A stretch of DNA of 64,000 bases, taken from positions 86,006 to 150,005 of the forward strand of contig JAHZGC010000008.1 in assembly GCA_019421015.1 (NCBI GenBank), written 5' to 3'. Position numbers and translations under genes: made by a program. Shown here piece after piece: positions 8,536-14,853 of this stretch. Positions within the stretch are counted from its first letter, which is position 1, and every line of letters begins with the position of its first letter. Source of the DNA: Coriobacteriaceae bacterium (lineage in GTDB: Bacteria > Actinomycetota > Coriobacteriia > Coriobacteriales > UMGS124). Below the pieces are notes generated by a model. It was not told the origin of the DNA. It saw nothing but the letters and a program-made list of their open reading frames with translations, and searched no databases.

Positions 8536-10257
8536 TTACGGCAGTCGCACCTCGACCGTGGTCGGCTGCCCCTGCCAGGTGGTTCCGTCGGCGCGGTACA
8601 CGTGCCGCTCGGTTGTGCCGTCGGTGCGCGTGTAGTCGATGACGAACACCTGACCCTGCTCCACGGCCACGGGGTAGTTGCCGTAGGGGAGCACGTCGCC
8701 GGTGGCGGGCAGGTCCTTGAAGGCGCCGTAGGCGTTGGCATCGGCCAGGCGCCAGAACGCGCGCTCGCGATAGTCGGCCGAAAAGCTCGTGAGATCGCTG
8801 GCCCCAAAGTAATCTGCCTGGTAGGAGACGCCGTTGACCTCCAGCGTCTCGGTGCGCTCGGGTTGTACGGAAGCCTTGGCTTCCTGCGAGAGATCGCTGC
8901 TCGTCAGGGCTTCTCCGTAGCGTTGAGACAGCTGGTTTGCCATAGAGCCCACGCCGCCCAACGGCCAGCTCATGGCCTCGGTGCCCGTGTGGGCCGATCC
9001 GTAGATGCCCACGGCGTCGGCCCCGTCCAGCTCGTCGAAGGCCTGGATGAAGTTGGCGACGAGGGCGTTTTCGCGGTAGTCGTCGTTGCCGCTGGCGTAG
9101 TAGGCCTCGCCCTGTGCAATGCATTGCCGGGCCTGGGCGTATACGGGGGAGTCCTGCAGGCCCTGGGATGCAAGATAGGCCAGGTAGCGGGTGCCGGTCG
9201 TCGATCGCTGGTGCCCTACGTCGGTGCCGTGAAAGACGGTTTGGGGACAACGCTCCTTGATGGCGCGATAGAACTCCAACGTTTGAGGCGCGTGGATGGC
9301 GGTGCCCTCCCAGTCTGCGTAAAGCTGCTCGAGCAGGGAGTCGTCTTCGCTTGCCATCCAGAGGTTCAGGAACTCGGCGGTGTAGAAGGGGAGCTCCACA
9401 AAGAGGTGGCGCGTGCCGTCGGCGTAGGCCTGCTCCCAGAGCTCGAGCTCGCGGTCGAGGATCGCAGGCACGGCATGCTCCTCGCCGTAAAGGGTGATCG
9501 AGCCGGTCGATGGCGGGACGGACTCCCGGGCCACCAGGTCGGCGATGGCGTCGGCCGTCTGTGCGCGCTGCTCCCCGGAGGAGATCAAGGCCTCGCCGTC
9601 GCCGTCTTGCGCCCCGTAGCTGCCGAACTGGGCGTGGTTGCCGCCCTCGATCACGAGCTCCTCGTAGATGGGTGGCATGAGCGAGCGCCCCTCCTCGATG
9701 CGCGAGCGGTTCACGACCCCGTCGTTGCTGCCGTAGATGCTAAGCACCGGGAAGCCGGCGGTCTGGAGGCTCTTGGTGGGGTAGGCAGCCAGGAGCACCA
9801 GGCCTGAGAGCTGCTTGGGATGGTCGGCTGCGTAGTTGGCCGCCATGGCGCCGCCCAGCGAGTGGCCTGCCAGGAACCAGCGCTCGTAGCTGCCATAGGC
9901 GGGGACGTCCAAGATGCTGCTGGCTGCGTTCATGTCCAGGAAGGCCAGGTTAAACGGCATCTCCACCAGGAAGCAGTCGATGCCGCGCTGGGCCAGGTCG
10001 TTCATGAGCGGCGCGTAGGCGCTGGCCTCCACCTTGGCCCCGGGATAGAAGACCAGGGCGTCCTGTTTCCCGGGCCCGTCGAAGAGCCACCCCTGTTGGA
10101 CAGGTTGCACCTGCACGGCATCGCTGGAGGCCAGTGCGGAGTCGACGTCGACGGCGTGGTGGTAGTCGGATACGTACCAGGCGCATAGGGCCACGAGTAC
10201 GGCGAGAAGCACGACGATGCCGATGACGACGGTGCGAGCGCGGTGCTTGAGGGCCAT
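8536..10257 (-). CDS. Membrane-anchored fusion of an alpha/beta-hydrolase and an EreA/ChaN/TraB (Tiki)-like hydrolase (573 aa)
   Basis: A single membrane segment (about residues 9-29) anchors an external protein. Residues about 45-245 form an alpha/beta-hydrolase: nucleophile in GHSLGG (Ser133), probable acid Asp179 in GSNDG and His208 in GGNHAQ. Residues about 252-470 look like a second enzyme of the EreA/ChaN/TraB-GumN superfamily: GEEH (258-261), VELPF with Glu288, HGTD near 343, Arg395-Glu396, and GSAH (420-423). A short C-terminal beta-rich domain follows. Either half alone would be ordinary; I do not know the combination as a described protein. The ATG has AAAGG upstream. Substrate unknown. 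Confidence 0.75.
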   Translation of the reverse strand: MALKHRARTVVIGIVVLLAVLVALCAWYVSDYHHAVDVDSALASSDAVQVQPVQQGWLFDGPGKQDALVFYPGAKVEASAYAPLMNDLAQRGIDCFLVEMPFNLAFLDMNAASSILDVPAYGSYERWFLAGHSLGGAMAANYAADHPKQLSGLVLLAAYPTKSLQTAGFPVLSIYGSNDGVVNRSRIEEGRSLMPPIYEELVIEGGNHAQFGSYGAQDGDGEALISSGEQRAQTADAIADLVARESVPPSTGSITLYGEEHAVPAILDRELELWEQAYADGTRHLFVELPFYTAEFLNLWMASEDDSLLEQLYADWEGTAIHAPQTLEFYRAIKERCPQTVFHGTDVGHQRSTTGTRYLAYLASQGLQDSPVYAQARQCIAQGEAYYASGNDDYRENALVANFIQAFDELDGADAVGIYGSAHTGTEAMSWPLGGVGSMANQLSQRYGEALTSSDLSQEAKASVQPERTETLEVNGVSYQADYFGASDLTSFSADYRERAFWRLADANAYGAFKDLPATGDVLPYGNYPVAVEQGQVFVIDYTRTDGTTERHVYRADGTTWQGQPTTVEVRLP

Positions 10258-10552
10258 GGGGTGCCTTTCGAGGGGCGTCGGGTGCGTTCAGGTAAGTATA
10301 AGGATTTAGGCGCCCCTGCGCGGCGTGTATCGACCGAGCTTGTGCGCTTCAACGCGTCCCTCTCCCGAGTGCGCGTTGCACGGAATGGAGACTGCGTGTT
10401 TGTGGTCGTGGGGCTATTTGGATGGCGCAAGCACCCGTTGCCGCGACGCAAGCGGTTGCGTCAAGTGTGCTTGCTGGTTTCGTATGGTCTGAGCCTGCCA
10501 TAATGGACATGCGGATATTCGCGGCTGTATCGGTTGCAGAAAGGAGGGCCGC

Positions 10553-11053
10553 ATGGTTGGAGTCGGGAACCGGCTGGCGGACCTGCGCCGCAGCCGGGGA
10601 CTTTCTCAAGAAGAGGTGGCTGCCGGGCTCGGGGTCAGTCGGCAGGCGGTGAGCAATTGGGAGCGCGGGGAGGCCGCTCCCGATCTCGACAACTTGGTGG
10701 CTCTGGCCGACTGCTACAGCATGACGCTTGATGAGCTGGTGGGGAGAAGCTCACCGGTGCGGACCGCGCCTTCCGCGCGCACCGCCGATACGGAAAGTCT
10801 CTTGCGGGAGGAGCCTCCCCGAGACAGGTTTTCTACCTTGAAGAACGGTCTAATCGGGCTCGCGGCGGTTCTCGTGCCCTTTGCGATTTTGCTGGGGCTG
10901 GCCCTCAAAGGCGGCGCCTGGAGCACGTGGGCGCTCGTTATTGGCGGGGCAACCGGCACGGTGTTGCTCGGCCGGGCGCTCTATTCGGGGCTTTCGTCTC
11001 TGCGCGAGGGCATTGCTCGGGCATGGCACGAGCTTTTAGATGCGCTACGGTAG
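10553..11053 (+). CDS. XRE-family regulator with C-terminal membrane segments (166 aa)
   Basis: Residues 3-60 are a Cro/C1-type helix-turn-helix (LADLRRSRGLSQEEVAAGLGVSRQ, then NWERGEAAPDLDNLVALADCY). A linker and two hydrophobic segments (about 98-120 and 122-142) follow. The ATG has AAAGGAGG at ideal spacing. A CATAAT -10-like element is at 10499-10504. It stands alone; the neighbours are an unrelated hydrolase and a dehydrogenase on the other strand. Membrane-tethered XRE regulators of this size are common in Gram-positive bacteria, but the target is unknown. Confidence 0.85.
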   Translation: MVGVGNRLADLRRSRGLSQEEVAAGLGVSRQAVSNWERGEAAPDLDNLVALADCYSMTLDELVGRSSPVRTAPSARTADTESLLREEPPRDRFSTLKNGLIGLAAVLVPFAILLGLALKGGAWSTWALVIGGATGTVLLGRALYSGLSSLREGIARAWHELLDALR

Positions 11054-11176
11054 ATAGGGCTGGTACATCCGCCGTGCAATCACAAACCCCGGATTTGCCA
11101 AATCCCTTCTGAATGCATGCGCGCCCAGCTGGGAGGGTCCGGGCTGGGCGCGCTGATATTGCAACCGTTTATGTAC

Positions 11177-11929
11177 TTACGGCCGCGAAAGCCCGTCCAC
11201 CGGGATCACGGCGCCCGAGATGTAGCTGCTCATGTCGCTGGCCAGGAAGAGGTAGGCGTTGGCGATGTCCTCGGGGGTGCCCATGCGGCCAAGCGGGATA
11301 CTTGCGATGAGCGGCTGGATCACCGAGTCGGGCAAGGCGTCGACCATGTCGGTGTGGGTCACGCCGGGGGCCACGGCGTTCACGCGGATGCCGTCGCGGG
11401 CGAGCTCCCGGGCGAGCGAGAGGGTGAGGCCGTTCACAGCGAACTTGGAGGTGGGGTAGGCCACGCCCGACGGCTGGCCGTACCTGCCCACCATCGACGA
11501 GGTGTTTACGATCGAGCCGCCGCTGCCCTGGGCACGGAAGATCTTCACAGCCGCCTGGCTGCAGAAAAAGACGGCGTCTACGTTGAGCTCCATGACCTTG
11601 CGGAACTCCTCGGCCGTGTAGTCGGCCATGGGGGTGCGCGAGCTCACACCGGCGTTGTTGCCCAGGATGTCGAGACGCCCGAAGCGCTCCACGACCTTGG
11701 CGAACTCGGCGTCGATGGATGCGGGGTCGGAGAGGTCGGGCACGATGCCCATCACGGCGTCGGTGTAGCCCAGCTCGGCGAACTCGGCGAGCGCCTTGTC
11801 GACGCTGGACTGACGAGAGCCACAGACGGCGACGTTGGCGCCGTTCTCCAGGAACTTCTTGGCGATGCCGAAGCCGATGCCGCGCGTGCCGCCGGTGATG
11901 ATGGCGGTCTTGCCTTCGAGCAGGTTCAT
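11177..11929 (-). CDS. Short-chain dehydrogenase/reductase, BaiA-like (250 aa)
   Basis: This is a classical SDR: cofactor loop TGGTRGIG (12-19), NNAG (91-94), catalytic Ser145, Tyr158 and Lys162 (YPTSK), and a C-terminus ending VDGLSRP. The MNL start, the GGTRGIGF loop, the PDLS/T segment, the GVAPGV segment and the xDGxxRP end agree closely with what I remember of the bile-acid 3-alpha-hydroxysteroid dehydrogenase BaiA from clostridia, though FabG-type 3-oxoacyl reductases share many of these. The start at 11929 is set by AAGGAGG seven bases upstream; the frame stays open to 12070 without support. No other bai gene is in the window. Confidence 0.85.
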   Translation of the reverse strand: MNLLEGKTAIITGGTRGIGFGIAKKFLENGANVAVCGSRQSSVDKALAEFAELGYTDAVMGIVPDLSDPASIDAEFAKVVERFGRLDILGNNAGVSSRTPMADYTAEEFRKVMELNVDAVFFCSQAAVKIFRAQGSGGSIVNTSSMVGRYGQPSGVAYPTSKFAVNGLTLSLARELARDGIRVNAVAPGVTHTDMVDALPDSVIQPLIASIPLGRMGTPEDIANAYLFLASDMSSYISGAVIPVDGLSRP

Positions 11930-12129
11930 GGGGCCTCCTTGGGGGTCGAGAGTCGCTTTTTTGCCGAAAGGGGTTTTCGGCATATCTGCTATTATGGAGG
12001 TTGTCCTATAGCTTGCGCGCCCCACGGTGGGAATCCAACGCGCCTTCATGGGGACCAGGAAGACCCGCACAACCTGGCATTTCTCCCCGGGTCACACGTC
12101 TTGACGCTTACAACCAGAAAAGGCTAGCC

Positions 12130-12525
12130 ATGGAGAACCCCGTCTCTCGGCATTTCGACCTTACCTACGCCGACTACGCGCGCTTTGCCGCGCTGCCGTT
12201 GTCCGCGCTTGCCGAGCAGTGCTCGGTGGACGTGTTTCATGCCACCGGTCCCGGCGGCCAGGGAGTCAATACGGCAGACTCGGCCGTGCGCATGACCCAC
12301 GGGCCCACCGGTATCACGGTGGTGAGCCGCGAATCGCGCAGCCAGTTCCGCAACCGGCAGCTCTGCCTGCAGAAGTTGCGCGACGAGTTTGCCGCGCGCG
12401 CCGTTCCTCCCAAGGAGCGGCGCAAGACCAAGCCCACCAAGGGCTCGCAACATCGCCGCCTGGTCGCCAAGCACCAACGGAGCGCCATCAAGGAGGCCCG
12501 ACGCAAACCGGGGATGGACGACTGA
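12130..12525 (+). CDS. Class I release-factor-like protein with GGQ motif (ArfB/PrfH-like, 131 aa)
   Basis: The product has only the peptidyl-hydrolase domain of release factors: GPGGQGVN (GGQ at 42-44) followed by a basic, Lys/Arg-rich C-terminal tail (about residues 95-131), and no stop-codon-recognition domain. That build matches ArfB/YaeJ and related proteins that hydrolyse peptidyl-tRNA on stalled ribosomes, the tail sitting in the empty mRNA channel. The ATG at 12130 has AAAAGG before it; an upstream in-frame start at 12001 would add a non-conserved leader. A complete prfA lies at 57293, so this is not the main RF1. Confidence 0.85.
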   Translation: MENPVSRHFDLTYADYARFAALPLSALAEQCSVDVFHATGPGGQGVNTADSAVRMTHGPTGITVVSRESRSQFRNRQLCLQKLRDEFAARAVPPKERRKTKPTKGSQHRRLVAKHQRSAIKEARRKPGMDD

Positions 12526-12549
12526 GGGAGACCACTCAGGGTCCATAGT

Positions 12550-12584
12550 GGGGCGGGTGCGCTGTGGACCAGCGCTCCCGCCCC
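12550..12584. terminator. GC-rich hairpin between convergent genes
   Basis: A 14-bp stem with one mismatch (12550-12563 with 12571-12584) lies between the convergent RF-like gene and xdhC-like gene. It has no long T-run on either side, so its role as a bidirectional terminator is inferred from position. Confidence 0.5.
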
Positions 12585-12591
12585 CTTGCCG

Positions 12592-13581
12592 CTAGCGTCC
12601 GAGCCCCTCCTCGTGGCGCGCCCGGGCCTCTTCGGAGTAGTTGACCTTGTAGCGCTCGTCCACGAGCTCGGCCACGATGGAGATGGCGAGCTCCGCCGGG
12701 GTCTTTGCGCCAAACTTGAGGCCGATGGGGCGTTTGATGGCGTCCCACTGCCCCTCGGTCATCCCCTGGGCCACCACCAGGTCGTGAACGGTGCCGTTCT
12801 TTCCCTTGCAGCCCATCATGCCCGCGTAGTGCACGCCGTGACGGGCGGCCCATAGGCAGCCTTCGGGATCGAACATGTGGCCGCGGGTCAGGACGCATAC
12901 AAAGTCCTCGGGCCGGGGGGAGAGCTCGAACAGCCCGTCGAAGTCGCCCCCCTCGAGCACGATGCGCTCGGAGTCGGGGAAGCGCTGCTCGTTGAGATAG
13001 GCCGGGTCGTAGTCGACCACCGTGACCCGAAAGCCCACGTGATTTGCCAGCGCGGCCGTCTCGGCGGCCACGTCGGAGGCCCCGAGCAGCCACACGTGCA
13101 CCTTGTCGAAGAGCGGGACGTTGACCCAGGTCAGCCCGTCGAACTGGTCGTTGTGCATCGAGGGGCCGCGCGTGACGTCCTTCATCTGGAACAGGTCGCG
13201 CGGCGAGTAGGGCTGCGAGGCCACAACCTCCTTGGCGTCGCTGCAGAAGAACGCCAGGGGCTCTCCGCTGGCCGAACCCACGTCCCCGTATTTCTTGGTG
13301 ACCTCGTTGTCGGTGTTGGCCACGGCGGCCGCGGGGTCAAAGACGAGTTTGAACCCGAGCCATCCGAGCTCGCCGTCGTCCATGGCCTTGATTGCCCGCT
13401 CAAAGGTGGGGATGTCGGCTGAGGAGAGCCCGTCGATCAAGGCGTCGACCTGAGCTTGGCCGACGTTGTCTTTTCCGGCGAGGCCGTCGGGCCCCAGGCA
13501 CGGGAAGTCCTGGGGGCTCAACGGGGGCCGACGGCCCTCCTTCAGGGCAAGCACGACGTCGTACAGGGCTTCTTTGCGCAT
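12592..13581 (-). CDS. XdhC/CoxI-family protein, molybdenum hydroxylase maturation (329 aa)
   Basis: The C-terminal half carries the XdhC Rossmann-type fold: VHVWLLGASDVAAETAALA, then VTVVDYDP, then FVCVLTRGHMFD and the characteristic YAGMMGCKGKN segment. The N-terminal half corresponds to the XdhC/CoxI domain. XdhC proteins help insert the sulfurated molybdenum cofactor into xanthine-dehydrogenase-type enzymes. The start at 13581 (MRKEALYD) has GGAGG five bases upstream. It is codirectional with torD but separated from it by a palindromic repeat. No molybdoenzyme structural gene is in the window. Confidence 0.85.
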   Translation of the reverse strand: MRKEALYDVVLALKEGRRPPLSPQDFPCLGPDGLAGKDNVGQAQVDALIDGLSSADIPTFERAIKAMDDGELGWLGFKLVFDPAAAVANTDNEVTKKYGDVGSASGEPLAFFCSDAKEVVASQPYSPRDLFQMKDVTRGPSMHNDQFDGLTWVNVPLFDKVHVWLLGASDVAAETAALANHVGFRVTVVDYDPAYLNEQRFPDSERIVLEGGDFDGLFELSPRPEDFVCVLTRGHMFDPEGCLWAARHGVHYAGMMGCKGKNGTVHDLVVAQGMTEGQWDAIKRPIGLKFGAKTPAELAISIVAELVDERYKVNYSEEARARHEEGLGR

Positions 13582-13650
13582 GGTTTCCTCCCAAGGGTTC
13601 GCAGCTATGGTAAGACCACAAGAGGGATTGTAGCGCACCGAGGCCGCCCT

Positions 13651-13754
13651 AGAGCATTTTGAATAAAGCCGTGTACTGCGTTGTGCCAGGGCTTATGTAC
13701 CCAAGCACACCGCGCCCTGGCACGCCTTGTGCACGAACTTTTTCAAAATGCTCT
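13651..13754 (-). repeat. Palindromic repeat, copy R1 (arm class A)
   Basis: A 104-bp imperfect palindrome between torD and the xdhC-like gene. The ends AGAGCATTTTGAA and TTCAAAATGCTCT are exact inverted repeats. The inner stem is GCCAGGGC/GCCCTGGC. The core hairpin (AGCACACCGCG in this orientation) is shared by all copies. It belongs to a family with seven other copies and one miniature in this window. Confidence 0.85.
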
Positions 13755-13757
13755 GGG

Positions 13758-14426
13758 TCAGAGCTCTTCTTTGGCCACGGCCGCCACGGTCTCGGCCGCC
13801 AGGTCGCACGCCTTGGCGTAAAAGTCGTCGTCGCTCAAGGCCAGCCACTTGGCCGCCGTGGCGACCCAGGCGTTGGTGTGCTCCCGGGCAAAGGTGCGGG
13901 CGAACTCGTGCCAGCGCTTGGCGGAGGCACGGTCGCCCATCTGCCAGTTGGCGGCCTCGTTGCCCTTCATGAAGGCCAAAAACGAGAGCTCGGCCGCAAG
14001 GCTGTCGGCTTTGAGCGACTTCACGGCTACAGGCGACCCGGGTAGTTCCTCGACGTCGAACTGCAGGGCCCTGTAGCAGCGGAACACGTGGTCGCCGCGG
14101 TTGCTCTGGCTCGGCCCGTAGCGGACCACGCCGTGCTCGTCGGCGGCGCTGCCCGCGATGCAGCTCTCGAGCAGCGGCACGTGGTAGGGGCTCGACGTCA
14201 CGAACACGCGGTCGGCATAGCGCTGCTTCAGGTCGGCGTCGGCCGCGATGTCGTCGAAGCCGCGGTCGCCGACGGCCTGGGCCACCAGGCGCACCTTCTC
14301 CACCAAGGTTTCGTCGGGCTCGTTGAGAAACGCCGCGGCGCAGGCCTCGAAGGCGGTCGCAAAACCGAGGGCCTCGGCCGCTCGGGCCTGGTCGTCGGCG
14401 TGTTCAACGCTGTGCTGCTGGTCCAT
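13758..14426 (-). CDS. TorD/DmsD/NarJ-family molybdoenzyme chaperone (222 aa)
   Basis: An all-helical protein with the family's hallmark central segment (SSPYHVPLLESC, the equivalent of the conserved Y-x-P-L-x-E-S motif) and the C-terminal helix pattern LAFMKGNEAANWQ, then FAREHTNAWV. These chaperones bind the Tat leader of DMSO/TMAO/nitrate-reductase-type catalytic subunits and hold export until the molybdenum cofactor is loaded. No such reductase is present here, so its client lies elsewhere. It is flanked on both sides by copies of the same palindromic repeat (R1, R2). Confidence 0.85.
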   Translation of the reverse strand: MDQQHSVEHADDQARAAEALGFATAFEACAAAFLNEPDETLVEKVRLVAQAVGDRGFDDIAADADLKQRYADRVFVTSSPYHVPLLESCIAGSAADEHGVVRYGPSQSNRGDHVFRCYRALQFDVEELPGSPVAVKSLKADSLAAELSFLAFMKGNEAANWQMGDRASAKRWHEFARTFAREHTNAWVATAAKWLALSDDDFYAKACDLAAETVAAVAKEEL

Positions 14427-14516
14427 GGGGTCGACCTTTCTGAAAGGCCCCTTCCGGGCTGCCGCATCAATGGGTGAGCACGGCGGCGCGGCGGGGCGTG
14501 TGGGCAGACGTCTTGC

Positions 14517-14624
14517 CTAGAGCGGTCCACAGAATCGCTGGACAAGGCGCGCGAGGGCGCGGTGTGCTTAAGGCACATAAGCCCGAGCGCAACGCAGCAT
14601 CAGCATTTCTGTGGACCGCTCTAG
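14517..14624 (+). repeat. Palindromic repeat, copy R2 (arm class C)
   Basis: The most perfect outer arms of the family: CTAGAGCGGTCCACAGA at the left is exactly inverted at the right (17 bp). The core GGCGCGGTGTGCT...GCACATAAGCCC is present in the plus orientation. The arm sequence differs from both the A and B classes but still pairs with itself. It lies in the divergent gap between torD and the sensor kinase. Confidence 0.88.
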
Positions 14625-14796
14625 GGTTGTACCCTAAGGAGGCGCCGGGTGCATCACTGGATAGAGGGTATATAGGGGCTCACGGGCTAAAAAGGCGCAA
14701 GGGCGCGGCCGCCGGTCCCCCAACAGCGCGGCCGAAGGCTCCCTGTGCGCTGCCGCGGCCGTTGGCACCCAGGCCACGGGTCCAGGTCGGTCGCGT

Positions 14797-14825
14797 TTGA
14801 ACGGGGGGCCGTTCTACCGTACAAT
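14797..14825 (+). promoter_or_regulatory. Sigma-70-type promoter for the hybrid kinase
   Basis: A -35 element TTGAAC (14797-14802), 17-bp spacer and -10 element TACAAT (14820-14825) are followed by a start codon at 14854 with GAGGGAGA upstream. This also shows that the earlier in-frame TTG/ATG codons at 14797 and 14824 are not the translation start. Confidence 0.75.
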
Positions 14826-14853
14826 GGCATACTCGTCGACACGAGGGAGACCC

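Larger units (their letters stand above)
14427..14853. other. 427-bp divergent intergenic region between torD and the hybrid kinase
   Basis: It holds repeat R2 (14517-14624) and, close to the kinase gene, a near-consensus sigma-70 promoter (14797-14825). The part between them (14625-14796) shows GC-rich dyads but no open frame that looks coding. Confidence 0.6.
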
